The notes: a model not told the origin generated them from the letters alone. 64,000 bases of DNA from Pohlia nutans (GCA_022496805.1 CM040085.1:45289811-45353810); one strand, 5' to 3'. Positions 32,765 through 44,575 are shown, numbered from the stretch's first letter. Numbers and translations: made by a program.

Positions 32765-33050
32765 ATTGGCCAACAAACGCAGCGGTAAATCTTCAAGTAT
32801 ATTTATATACTAAGAAAAAAGTAATAATAAAAAAGGAAAAAAAGAAGAAAAAACAAAAAAATAAACAGATATTTATAGTATCTATAGATACTATAAAATA
32901 TATTAAAAAACACAAAATAAAAAATAAAAAACCACAAAAAAACACCACGAAAAACTACCTCAAAACTAAAAACAATAAAATAAAAATAAAAATTAAAATT
33001 AAGAACAAAATAAATTCATACAAACAAAACAAAAACTCATCTAAACAAAA
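32765..33050 (+). other. A-rich inter-ORF spacer of the LINE
   Basis: About 290 bp with very high A content and no frame. It contains a short inverted repeat (ATAGTATCTATAGATACTAT, about 32,875-32,894) that could form a hairpin between ORF1 and ORF2. No further feature is seen. Confidence 0.5.
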
Positions 33051-33130
33051 ATGGATTTCCATCAACCCAAACCAAAAAATACCAATAAAATTAAACCACC
33101 CAAAAAACCACCAAAACATAAACTCTAAGT

Positions 33131-33168
33131 GGCCTCGGCCTACCGGCCTCGGCCTACCGGCCTCGGCC
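33131..33168 (+). repeat. GC-rich 14-bp tandem repeat at the start of ORF2
   Basis: GGCCTCGGCCTACC repeated about 2.7 times, directly after the TAA at 33,126. Its GC content contrasts sharply with the A/C-rich, G-poor surroundings, suggesting later insertion or expansion. It stays in frame with ORF2. Confidence 0.8.
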
Positions 33169-33443
33169 AAAAATCACACACAACCATACCACTTCACAAA
33201 ACTAATACACCCAAAAAAAAATATAAAAACACACCACCTAATAACCATCCAAATAAAAATAATAATAACCGTAAATTCAAAAATCTTATCCATCACAACT
33301 ACATAAAACACACCATTAACAAAACAAATAAAAAAGCCTCAAAACCCCTCAGAAAAAACAAAAAACACCTTCCTAAAAAAATCAAAATTAACATCAAACC
33401 AAACTTAAACAATTACCACATCCCAAAATTACTACTAGTACTC

Positions 33444-33473
33444 TCTGGTGACATTGAAACTAACTCAGGACCA
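33444..33473 (+). other. 2A-like motif (SGDIETNSGP) in the LINE ORF2 N-terminus
   Basis: The peptide LLLVLSGDIETNSGP precedes a Met. It matches the pattern of 2A ribosome-skipping sequences found in viruses and in many non-LTR retrotransposons (hydrophobic run, then S/G-D-(V/I)-E-x-N-P-G-P), but the first Pro of NPGP is Ser here. If active, translation would separate a basic N-terminal peptide from the enzyme part; the substitution may weaken or abolish that. Confidence 0.6.
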
Positions 33474-36400
33474 ATGCCAAACTTACTTAAAACACATCCT
33501 ACATCACATAAAAATAGAAACAAAACATATTTTATTCCATGTACAATAAAACTACACCCAGAGTATGAAGATTTAGCAAAAAAGTTCGCTCCCTATTTAA
33601 AAACAACACACCCAAACCATCCTGAAGCATCCACAGATTATCCTCACCTCTCAAAATACATACTTGAAAACCAACACCATTCACCTCCGCGCATGCTATA
33701 TGCTCTCATTACCACGCTAAGTCCATTACTAGAATCATGCGACCACCAATTAATACAAATTCCGGACCCAGACTGGACAACAATACTTCTTGAGAAAATG
33801 GCACTTTTTCAAAACCCCCCCGAACGTCACATCTTAAACCCACACCCATACACCGAATTTAAAAACACCAACCACAACCTAATTAACCCCCCCAATACCA
33901 TACATAAACAACTTTACGATTTTATCAATCAAAACATTAACCCACCAAGCTTACAAACTCTAACAAACAAATTCCCATTCCTACCTGAAAACTTACTAAA
34001 AGAATCTCTCAAATACAATGAACCTATAAATGAATACTTACACCCACCTCCACTACCTAATATACCATTACCACAAATCCAAGAAACACAAACAACAAAC
34101 CACAACACACACATTATTACATGGAACGCGTCATCTTTAAACACAGCCCTACCAAGTCTACAAAACCTAATCTCAAACACCACAACAAACCCAGCAATTA
34201 TCACAATACAAGAAACCAAGCTAACCGCAACAAAATCAACAAGATATATACAAAACGTATTCCCACAATACAAACTAATCTTCAACAACACACACGCCTT
34301 AACAAGATGCATACAACAAAGAATGCCATATACCCCTGCTAGAGGCGGACTCCTCACTCTAATAAATAACAAATATGCATACCCAGGAAATATCACCAAA
34401 ATACCTACCCCAGCTGAAATCTCACCATATTTACAAATTATACAAATTAAAAATGCACCACTACAACCCTGGCTAATACTACATATGTACATGCCCTCCC
34501 ACTTAGAAGATATTCAATACATTACAATAATTCAACAACAAATAGAACAACAAATTATAGCACACCCGAACCACACATACATATTATGTGGCGATTTTAA
34601 CAGAGACATAGCCCTTATCGGCAGACAAAATGAATTCAACATAACACCTCCACAAACAGAAGACACAGAATGGCGTACATTCACAGACTCTCTAGATCTA
34701 ACCTACATACCAACTAATAGCACATTCACTAGACAAGGTGGACAAAATTACACTCAAACAAGTCTAATAGATGGATACTACATCAAAACTCCCAATAATA
34801 CATTATATACCTCAACCACAAACCATGACTACAACCTCAACTCAGACCACTCACCAGTCACCCTACAAATACCACCAAACACACTACTAGCTCGCCCCAC
34901 CCAACCAAAAGCAAATAAACCACCAAGGATTCTAAACCCCATCCCCCAAGATAACATTGAAAAATTCAAAACATTATTTTTCGAAGAAAACTCTCTTCAA
35001 ATAAATGAACTCACCACAATATTGATGAATGAACAATTAACAGACAACCAATGGCAAACATCTTGCACAAAATTAGACCACCTAATACAACAAATATCAC
35101 AGAAAATTCAAGAAACCTGTAGTGCTCCACCTCTGCCCTCACTAACGCACCGCACAGCCCAACAAGGAGGTTTTTTGCCAAGAAAACTCCAGAAAAAATG
35201 GAAAAAACACCTATCAACATACCACTTAATCAGAAAAGCAATATACATAACAAAAAACACACCAGACTGGCACAACCACCCAATAATAGATGAATTAAAA
35301 AACCACAACCACACTATCATACCACCTCCTCCTAACCTAGAATTAAATCCACAAGAATGGATTAAAACTTTAGCAGAACTAGCTAAAAACGCAAACAGAC
35401 AAGCACGTAAAATTACCACAAAATACACACAAGAATGTGTTAAAAAAGCTATCACAAAATACAGACAACTATATGAAAAAAGCCCCAAGAAAATAAACAA
35501 AAAAGTCTTCAAAAACCACGAAACACCACCGTTAGATTGCATTTTGGATAGAAACAACAACATTTTAACTAGCCCTGACGACATAGCAAATGAAATTTAT
35601 ATCCAACAATCAATTAGTAATAGACCCACAGTCCCAACATATTACTACCAACCAGAGCACCCATCTAATTGCACATGTGGGGTTAAACAATACCCATGGC
35701 ACGACCTAGATGGATTTATAATAGATAAAAGAGGAGACCCTCAAACACCACTACATAAGTACTTCGACAAGGAAACATACGACCTATGTTTAAAACACCT
35801 ATCCAACAACAAAACACCAGGTCCAGATAAAATTCCAAACTCAATATTAAAAAATATGCCTGATAGCTTTCACAAACTACTATTCTTATTTTTCACTCAT
35901 TGCTATAAACAAAAGAAAATCCCAGCATCTTGGAAAACAAGTTTAACCATACTTTTGTACAAAAAAGGTGACCCATCACTATTACCAAACCACAGACCTA
36001 TAGCACTTGCAAACACAATTTACAAACTATTTACTAGCACATTAACACTAATATTATCAGCATATGGTGAAAAATTTCAAATACTCCACGACAGTTAAGA
36101 AGGATTTAGAGCAGAAAGAAGCACATCTAGACAACTACAACTACTCATAGCAGCCCTGGAAGACGCCAGATTTACAAACCAAAACATATACCTTCTATAC
36201 ATAGATTTCAAAAATGCTTTCGGCTCCCTTGACCATGCTAGACTACTAGCTATAATGAAAGACCTTGGATATCCAACAGATGCAGTAACACTAATTGGAA
36301 ATATCTACTCACACTCTACCACTATATTTACCGGTGAACACTTCGGCAAAACAAAACCAATACCCATTCAAAGAGGCACCATCCAAGGAGATACACTAAG

Positions 36401-39400
36401 CCCATACCTATTCTTGATATTCCTTGAACCACTACTCAGATGGTTACAAAGAGGAAATAACGGATACACATTTGGCACATCGAAATTTACCATTAGCTCT
36501 GCAGCATACGCAGACGACTTAGCAGCTATAACAAATAATCTTCAATCACTACAAACGCAATTAAACAAACTAGATAAATTCTGTGAATGGGCTGGAATGG
36601 ATTTAGGTGTACAAAAATGTGCCATCACTGGATGTCCCAATAAATCCAAACTAAATCCTGAAAATTTTAAAACCCAAATACAAAACCACAACATATCTTA
36701 TAGAAATCAACTAATACCAGTCCTACACCAAAATGAACCATATGTATACTTAGGCATTCAACTAGTACCCTCACTAAAATGGAAACTCCAAACGCACATC
36801 ACCACAAACAAAATAACAGACCAATGTAAACAACTAGCCAAATGCCCTGCCACAATTAAACAGAAAATCAACATGGTTGACACCGTCATTAGAGCAGGCA
36901 TTGCATACAGTTTCTATGCAGTCCCATACTCATTACCGACCATCAAAAAATTAGATAAAAAAATTATAGGAATCCAAAAAACAATATGTGGTCTACCAAA
37001 ATGCACAGCAAACGTAATAACCCAATTACCTCATGAACTCTTTGGTCTTGAAGCCTTCTCACTAAAAAACGCATACCTGCGATGCATTGGTGAACAACTT
37101 GGAAACGCCCTTAACGACCAAGGGAAACTAGGTATAATATACAAAGGACTTATACACTACATATTAGCCAAATATGGAGGCGCGGAAGAAATCCCAAGAA
37201 TCACAAAATATGATTGCATAAATTCACCAACCATACGTACACTATTTCTACTAAAAAATGCCGGAAAAATACACCTCAAAAGTACACATGAAAATTTCCA
37301 GCTACATGAGACAGAATTGGAACGAGAATGGCGAGCACAAGCGACAATTGAACTTCCACATCTCAACCCCGAACTATCATTCAAACTTTTACACAAATTA
37401 TTAATCCACAACTTATACGAAATAAAACACATCACCCTTCCCAACGGAACAACCCTTATGACGCCAGAAAACTTCAAAACATACTACAAAACATCAATCA
37501 AACTAGAAAGAAGTGCACTTCAAATAGCTGAAAAATTGTTTTGCTATCCAAGTTGCACACCAAATTGCCCGAACCCATGTGCACGACATCCTCCCGCCCG
37601 AATGTTAAAACCTAGATACATCACACACAATCAAAATTTACTACCTAGAGCACCAGATAACCCACCTCAACCCCTAGCCCCACATCAAAACCTACACCCA
37701 CACCCACCCCCCAATGTCAAAAACAACCCACTAAGATTTCCCATCAACATAATACTAGACTATAAAACAAAATCCATAAAAGATAAATACAAAATAACAA
37801 AAAAATATAACACATACCTATGTCAATGGACTCTCCTAAACAACGTCACATACAACAAATGGTTACCACAAAGAGAAATCTTCCCCTTCAATCACCCAAC
37901 TATCATAACACATAACATTAAACTACTAACAGAATACTACACAAAATTACAACACAACCACTACCAAAAAATTATTAACACACGCTTCACTCTTGAACAA
38001 AGCAGAGATGCAAGATTCATCCCACCACCCACATCCACCCCGCTCACACAAATACACATACAAGAATGCAACCCGGAAAAAGACATTATTTCCAATTACG
38101 ATACCATACAAATAAATAGTGAACAAACCCACCTATACAAAAATACCGGTAGACATCTTATCACTATACCAACTACGAGACTAAAATGGTTATGGCAACA
38201 ATATAATAAAGCAATCTATAGCTCACACGGCCTAGTACCGCAAACACAATCATTTGAAAAAGAAGTAATATGGCTCTATCAAAGATACAACCATAAAATC
38301 CCCAGAAAAGACCCACTAAAAGCAGCACAACACACCCTACCAACAAGCATTCTTGACTCCATTACTACCTCCTTTAATATCTCCCATTCTTACTTTTCAT
38401 CACCAATAACATGCTCCACACAAATTTCAGAATTCTACTCTCCATTTGCAAGAGATAAAGTCTTTGGATCACTAGGTACCGCCTTTCAATACAAATGGAA
38501 AGGCATAGGTTACGCCCACCCACATAATGAAGAATCAGCCCAACAAGCAATTCACTGGGCACGACTGGCAGCCAAAACCGACCCAAATACCATCACTATA
38601 CTAGTAATACCAGATACAAACTGGTACCAAAAATTTTCCCCACACACGGGGCCTTTCCCAGACACCCATATAATTGCCCACTTCGCTGCAGATTCCATCA
38701 CATATGAAGAACCAACAATCCCACAAGAACTCCACAAACCAAAGACAGAACCCCTTGCAATCCGCGTCCTATGCATTCATCACCAAAATCACAACATTGG
38801 TACACTATACCAATTAAATACAATTAAAGCAGTAATTGAAAACCTACAAATCCCACAATACCACATACAAATTGCTCCAAGTACCCCCCACAACACACCG
38901 GTCAATAAAAATAAAAAATGGAACAAACTCATATACCCACCTTCGACCAACCCAACCACTTTAAATACGCCACTTCTACCAAACTTTGTGACAAACACCA
39001 CACCTAAATTCCAACCACAACATAGCTACTATACCGATCGTTTCTTCTTTCCTCCTGAACAAGCTCCCGACGGACACTGGAAAAAAGAAAAAGCCGGGTA
39101 CGGGATATATAACCCTACAAAAGCAGACATGCAAATTTCAGCAAGATTACCAGGTCTACAAACATGTTTTCGAGCAGAACTAATGGCTATCCATAGAACA
39201 CTTAGACTGATCACTACTAAATATCCAGACGAACCGGCACATATATTTACAGACTGCCTTAACTGCCTATACAACCTAAACACACACATCAAACACCCAA
39301 CCACACACAACAATCACGCGGACAAAACCATACTAACAAGCATGGTAGAAATGTTAAAAACTCGTACTCAACCCACCACATTCCACAAAGTCAAAGCACA

Positions 39401-40484
39401 TATAAACATTAAAGGCAACGAACAAGCGGATAATCTTGCAAAAATGGGAGCTAGAAAAGAATACTTCAGAGCCACAAGTTCATATGAATCTGCACATACT
39501 ACACCATTTTATTTCCAAAAAGATATATGGCCAAGACCTATAAAACGGCCAGATAAAGGCCCCGTCAGATGCCTCCAAACATACCTAACCAAATATGACC
39601 AGGAAAATAACCTTGAAGAAATGGCAATCGAATTTCCAAACATTAGCAAATGGACCATGAACCCAAACATCGATAACGTACTATCCAACACATTTTGGTC
39701 CAATCCTACAATCACCGACTCACAAAAAACAATCATATTAAAACTTCGTACCGGACAATACATGGGAAATGCTAGAAAACAACTATTTTTTGGTAGAGAA
39801 AGATTCCCCTCAATAACATGTTCTATCTGCAACTCTGCAGACGCAGACACATGGCTACATGCACTTCTAAAATGTAGTCATCACCATATTCACGCCATTA
39901 GAATTAAAAGACACAACAAAGCAGTTTGGGAACTAAGAAAACTAATCCTCTCATCACAAAAATCTAGATGTTACACCCTCATGAACGCAGGAACATTCAA
40001 CAACAACCCCCAAGAAAACACAGTACCCTCATGGCTACTACCATGCACATGTGAACAACAAAGATGCCATTGCAACGCTAGATTTAAACCAGACATCCTA
40101 TGTGTAAAAGGACTCCCATACAAAAATGACCCACCATCACATCCATCAAACAACCTCACAATTCAATTTATTGAATTTACATACTGTAACGACAGATTCC
40201 CACAACAAACAATAGATATCAAAAATCAAAAATACCAACCACTTCTTAACAACATTATTAATTTAGGATGGAAAGTCGACCCACTCATAGTCATCACGGC
40301 AGGAGCTAGAGGCACAACACATATCCCCTCAATGAAACTCCTCGAAACAAAACTTAAACTACCAGAAACTGCCATTAAACACACATTCAAAGAAATAAAC
40401 ACCATTGCTATACATCATGCTGGATCAATTATTCTACACAAAAGAAAAATAGAAAATAACCAACCACTACCAGTAGATTACTAA

Positions 40485-40652
40485 ATAAAACAAAACTACC
40501 AAACAAAAGGAGAGTAATGGTGAAGACCACTACTTATTTCCTTTGTATTTCTGTTTGCTTAAAGCTCAGGGAACACACTTGTCTCAGGTAGATGGGACGG
40601 GGCCGGTTGGTCGATACAAACTTTCCTGCCTATGAAAAGTTCACTAGCAGCA
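40485..40652. other. Possible LINE 3' UTR
   Basis: A/C-rich sequence at first, then ordinary composition after about 40,540. It contains one GCTTAAAGC (40,557-40,565), the same palindrome that fills the LTR retrotransposon; a single copy may be chance. No poly(A) tail or simple 3' repeat marks the LINE end. Confidence 0.35.
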
Positions 40653-40766
40653 CCAAGTCATGTATATCACAATAAACGCTCAGACGGACTCCACGGGAAT
40701 CGAACCCGGACCGTACAATTGTAACATAAACGCCCTTCTCCAACCAACCTTGGAACCATGACTTGG
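40653..40766 (-). other. tRNA-like / SINE-like hairpin with a perfect B box
   Basis: On the minus strand the segment contains CGGGTTCGATTCCCG, whose core equals the pol III B-box consensus GGTTCGANTCC and forms a T-arm-like stem. About 50 bp upstream TGGTTCCAAGGTTGG is a weak A box. The whole is closed by a 10-bp inverted repeat CCAAGTCATG/CATGACTTGG (40,653-40,662 and 40,757-40,766). A normal cloverleaf acceptor stem cannot be folded, so this is not called as a functional tRNA; it is more likely a tRNA-derived SINE head or tRNA pseudogene. Confidence 0.4.
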
Positions 40767-41632
40767 CGACCTCCAGCGAAACAAACACCAAATTATACCC
40801 GTGAAAGTTATAATCTAAAGTATTTTACCAGTATTACTAGTATTTATCTCTGGTCACTAAAAGTGTCTATTCTCGTAAGAGGTGAGTAGTCTTGTACCAA
40901 TGGCCCTTTGTCCAGTGGGCATTGGCTCATTGTCAAGACGAACAGACACTTTATTCACGCCGGCCTCGAAAAAAGGTCCGGTGTTCATATCTATCTATCT
41001 ACAGATGTAAGGTAATCCACCCTATTTGTGCCACTTTGTAGTAGGGTTGTTTTTTCTAACTTCACGTCGTATCAAACGTTGCATCTGGCCTGTATAATTA
41101 GATGAGTGTCAAATATGGAAATTATTGGATGTACGCAGTTGGTACATTATAATAGATGAACGTCGTTGTGTAGATAGATGAACTCTGTTGGATGAACTCC
41201 ATTCATGAAGTCGTCTCCCTCGTCCAGTACTTAGGACCTCCCCTGTTCCGTTGTTTGTTTGCTTGTCTCATTTGTGTAAGTACGTAGATTTGCAATAAAA
41301 AAGTACCGGAGCATCCTGCTCTTGTGTACTGATTAGTGTCTTACAGCCATCTTGTATGTGTGCGTATATGTGTTAGTCTGGTTTACTCTAACGTTTCAAT
41401 AAAAATCAACTTGGATGAAATATTCTCGAATATCCAAGATTTCTTGAAGTAATATGTTTGTGTGCAGATGTGGAGGTCTATTTGATACCTTCAACATCGT
41501 GTTCGAAAAAAATTTAATGGTCGAATTGAACAACAGTATTTTGTAGTGACTATCACTACTAAAATGATGAAGGCTTCCAACATTTGTGAGCAACGGGTGA
41601 CGTAGGACTGGAGTGCTCAACGTTTTGTGCAA
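40767..41632. repeat. Dispersed repeat R1, copy 2; no gene
   Basis: From about 40,995 (CAGATGTAAGGTAAT...CACCCTATTTGTGCCA) through AGATGAGTGTCAAATATG (about 41,100), AACTTGGATGAAATATTC (about 41,407) and the AGGTCTATTTGATACCTTCAACATCGTGTTCG block (about 41,475), this parallels 48,570-49,730. That second copy carries extra MITEs. The intervening 41,110-41,395 looks transcript-like in parts but holds no frame. Confidence 0.55.
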
Positions 41633-41825
41633 CACTAGTAGAAGACCTGTCGTTTTTCATTCCCCAATTTGAGGGAACAATGAACAGTGGTTGAATATTA
41701 TGCTTATATTTCTGTCTTCTTGTGACCAAAACCACTCACCAGCACTAACATAGCCCATGTGCATAGCGCAGTTTCATTCCTTTTTCATTTATAGTAAGTG
41801 AAAAACAACACATTTCCTACTAGTG
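41633..41825. mobile_element. CACTA-like MITE, family B copy 2 (193 bp, TSD CAA)
   Basis: Same length and family as 26,578-26,770 but inverted. Ends CACTAGTAG...CTACTAGTG, flanked by CAA at 41,630-41,632 and 41,826-41,828. Internal TTTTTCATTTATAGTAAGTG and its surroundings match the other copy. Confidence 0.85.
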
Positions 41826-42223
41826 CAAGACTGGGAAAAGTGGGTGTGCATTTGGTCCGTATTATAAGCCCATGTTCATGTCTAATTTGAACGATTATTA
41901 GCAGAATGTCGATTGCACCTCAACCACAGGTACCTATAATTTATCTCTACATCATTCATTCTGCAGCTAATTTATTAATGTTATGCATGCACCAATTTCT
42001 GACGACGGACATCTTTGTATCTGAATTAATTGCAGCTCATTCTTTCGAACTCTACTGACACACTGTGAGTGCTGACCGTAGCCATGGCTAAGCTATGTAG
42101 CTTGAAAGTCTAGGAATTGGTTCAACTTCAACATTGGGGACTCTCGGTCCTGGTTAATCAAAAGTTACACCTCTTTTGGTGTAGTAGAGTTCTCTTTTTT
42201 AACTTAAAAAGATTCAAAGTTAG

Positions 42224-42339
42224 AACTACTGGAATGGGTGTCCTATCGAGAGATCATGGAGGAGCGTTTAAGTGATTGCAAGTTTTATTGTGATCATTAA
42301 ATGCTTCCTATGAACTCTTGCACACCCATTCTAGTAGTA
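42224..42339. mobile_element. Small degenerate CACTA-like MITE (116 bp, TSD TAG)
   Basis: Inverted ends ACTACTGGAATGGGTGT and the near-inverse ACACCCATTCTAGTAGT. The outermost C and G of CACTA...TAGTG are mutated, but TAG flanks both sides (42,221-42,223 and 42,340-42,342). No coding capacity. Confidence 0.6.
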
Positions 42340-43035
42340 TAGACTGTTAAACTCTGTTGCACTGTGGTCATGATTTGTTGCAAGGTTTTGAGTGGAAGGA
42401 TAAATCTAGTGTGTTTGGGACACCACTTCCAGAAATGTACATCTCTAGTACATAATATATTCTCTCTACAAAAGATACACTTGAGTAGTTACACTCCACC
42501 AATGTTGGTTTTTTGGATTTAAGATTTTGCTTCCCTTAGAACCTCAAAGAGGATCTCAACTCTCTTGGACAAGAAAGGAGAGTTGAGCCTTGGAAGATTA
42601 AGTCAAAATGCTCGATTCTTGGTTCAACGACGTACAACTTAATTCTTCACTTTCATTTCAGATGATGGAATCACCCACAAGTTGGGGGGAGTAGATGCAG
42701 AGGGTATTCTCAGTTGTTGAAAAGAAAAAAAGCTTGGATTCCCATGAACGTATTTGGTATTCTACTTTCCAGCGATGGAGTTCAATTGTTCGGAACAATG
42801 AAGTGCAGAGCTGTGAGTCTGTGTGCAGAGTTGCACTGGCGCCCCTGCATGACGAGGTGCCGGTCTTACATCCACCAAGTCGATCAACACACAAAACCAC
42901 GCACCTCGGCAATCGACAAGTGCTACAACTATTCAAACTCAAGACTCACACACGATGATAGCTAGTAGTAATAATACGTTGTTTATTTATATATGTCGGC
43001 TGAATGTAAGTACGTGAGTACGTCACACCAGTTGA
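42340..43035. other. Region without a recognised gene
   Basis: Overlapping frames of 83-94 codons at 42,658-42,965 are open on both strands, which suggests former coding DNA, but I recognise no family and no good splice pattern. Left unassigned. Confidence 0.3.
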
Positions 43036-43682
43036 CACTACTAGAATGTGGGGGTCTTTGCAACGTTTGTAAGCAATGTTTATGTAACCTTAGCAATGTT
43101 TGAGGAAATAAGCAACGTTTGACATCAACGTTTGTCTTTGGACAACATTTTGGAGGTGAGAGCAACGTTTTGTGTTCCCAATGACGTTCTCAGGATGTTC
43201 TCAAGCCAAGCTATTTATCCTATGAAGTTTGTCAAGGGGTGAGCGAGGCCGAGGATACTTATTGTGAAGCCGGCTACACGGTATAATAAACGGTCTATTG
43301 CTATTCCATACATTGTACTGAATACTATATAGTACACGATATATGATATATGTCATACTATACGATATATTGTATAATATATAGTACATTATACTATATA
43401 TAATATACTATATTGTAAATTATCCACAGTAAATTCCCACGATAAATTCCCATGGTAAATTTCCATGGTAAATTTCTACAAAGGGAACTTCAAAGTACAA
43501 AGTTCTCTAAGCTGAATAGAGCCCCCACAAACGTTGCAATAAGCATGTTCCAAAACGTTGCTACGTTACAGCAACATTTTTAGCGTCTTTCAAACGTCTA
43601 AAGGGGCCCTGGGGCGCATTCTTTCTAGTGTTAAAAGCAACGTTTCTAATGTTGCTGAACCCCCCATTTCTAGTTAGTAGTG
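43036..43682. mobile_element. CACTA-like MITE, family C (647 bp, TSD TGA)
   Basis: Ends CACTACTAGAATGTGGG and CCCATTTCTAGTTAGTAGTG, flanked by TGA at 43,033-43,035 and 43,683-43,685. Interior has repeated GCAACGTTTG motifs near both ends, as in CACTA subterminal repeats, and an AT-rich centre (43,315-43,420) with a short tandem of AAATTCCCATGGT. No transposase. Confidence 0.8.
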
Positions 43683-44264
43683 TGATCCTCAAACTCGCTT
43701 CACAAAACGTTGCAGAGTAGACTAGAATATTACCCACACATGGCAAACGTACTGATCTAGATATCTATGGAAGTATGTGGACAAGAGTTGCATTGTCAAG
43801 TTGATGATGGTCCTTGCAATTATCCATCCGTCCTGCCTTGCCTCTGTCATCGTATGTATGTATAGACAGTTGCTGCTATGATCCCACCCACGCCTGCACA
43901 GACCCATGCATTTAGCATCAATTACACCGATGTCAACATGCTAACGCAACAAAGCCATTAGAAACTCGAGAAAATTGTCTACACTGTCAGCCTCATTAAC
44001 AAGTTGAGCAACATGGATAATACATTGGGGGTACACAGCAGTATGACACGTGCAGTTCATGCACATCTTCATTACCACGAATTTCGAAACCAGACTGTTT
44101 AGTTAGCCATGCATGCATTGAGGTCACACATGTAATTATCATCGGAATAAAGTTATACAAATGAAACAAAGCCATACATGCAATAAATGCAGGCTGAGTG
44201 AGGATGCGAGGGTCACCTTGAATTTCAGCCTTCCACGACGGATTCCAGAACGGAAACAACGGAA

Positions 44265-44575
44265 TCAAAGGATCCACCCTGAGCGCAGCTTGGTCCGGCC
44301 CATGTTGGAGCAGACGGGTCCGTAGACTTGGCCCACTTGACTGTAGGCTTCGCAATCTTTCTGGTTGTGGAATGACACACGCGTGTTGCTGCTGATTTCG
44401 GTCACGCGGACGGACGCCTGGTCATTGAATCGCTGGCATCCGGAGCCCAGGTAGAAGGTGTTGGCATGGTAGGCGAATCGTAACAGCCACGCTCGTTGAA
44501 AGTCTCGATCATCGCCGCTTCCGTCGTCACCACTGCCAGCACCAGTATCGCACACAGAACGCGAACCATGGCCAT
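44265..44575 (-). pseudogene. Small secreted Cys-containing protein gene with a one-base frameshift
   Basis: The first ATG of the minus-strand transcript is at 44,575. It opens MAMVRVLCAILVLAVVTTEA, a textbook signal peptide with probable cleavage after TEA, then FNERGC. Near 44,480 the protein-like reading switches frame (one base missing relative to a continuous frame) and continues with 70 residues holding several Cys and aromatic residues (FYLGSGCQRF, KDCEAYSQVGQVYGPVC) to a stop at 44,265-44,267. A TATA box lies 105 bp upstream. Length and Cys pattern recall small apoplastic defence proteins, but I cannot assign a family. Either a pseudogene or an assembly error at that base. Confidence 0.5.

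Larger units (their letters stand above)
31136..40484 (+). mobile_element. Nearly intact non-LTR retrotransposon (LINE), dual-endonuclease type
   Basis: ORF1 (31,136-32,764) and ORF2 (33,051-40,484) on the same strand, separated by a 290-bp A-rich spacer. Only two in-frame stops interrupt ORF2. The 5' end is not defined: the long open frame and hairpins before 31,136 may belong to it. The 3' end is also not sharp; no poly(A) tail is visible after ORF2, and no target duplication was found. Presence of APE, RT, RNase H, CCHC and RLE motifs in one ORF2 recalls the Dualen/RandI clade of green algae. The sense strand is markedly G-poor throughout ORF2. Confidence 0.85.
33051..40484 (+). pseudogene. 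LINE ORF2: APE endonuclease - reverse transcriptase - RNase H - CCHC - restriction-like endonuclease; two in-frame stops
   Basis: ATG at 33,051 opens the frame; TAA at 33,126-33,128 and TAA at 36,096-36,098 break it. Otherwise it is continuous for 2,478 codons. In order: basic Lys/Asn-rich N-terminus with 2A-like motif (33,444-33,473); APE-type endonuclease (WNASSLN, IQETK, GDFN, SDHSPV; about 34,110-34,870); RT (FKNAFGSLDH, GTIQGDTLSPYLF, YADD at 36,507-36,518); Cys-rich CPSCTPNCPNPCARH-type cluster near 37,550-37,600; long unassigned linker; RNase H (TDRFF, FRAELMAI, FTDCLN, KVKAH, QADNLAK; about 39,030-39,440); CCHC knuckle (CSIC...H....C, about 39,820-39,875); and a PD...E...KNQKY motif (40,089-40,235) like the RLE of R2-type LINEs. 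It would cut target DNA and reverse-transcribe the LINE RNA there. Confidence 0.85.

Noticed and set aside
33129..33131. GTG start for the LINE ORF2 frame
   Set aside because: A plant nuclear frame is not expected to start at GTG; the frame is open here only because it follows the TAA at 33,126. The ATG at 33,051 in the same frame is the likely original start.
33929..40159. Many minus-strand frames of 60-190 codons across the LINE
   Set aside because: They are shadows of the G-poor ORF2; TAA, TAG and TGA are rare on the complementary strand of such sequence. No motifs.
40557..40565. GCTTAAAGC near the LINE 3' end as a link to the LTR element
   Set aside because: A single copy of a 9-mer can occur by chance in 64 kb; no other LTR-element sequence is around it.
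40680..40766. Functional tRNA gene
   Set aside because: The T-arm/B box is good, but no matching acceptor stem or proper anticodon arm can be folded; kept only as tRNA-like.
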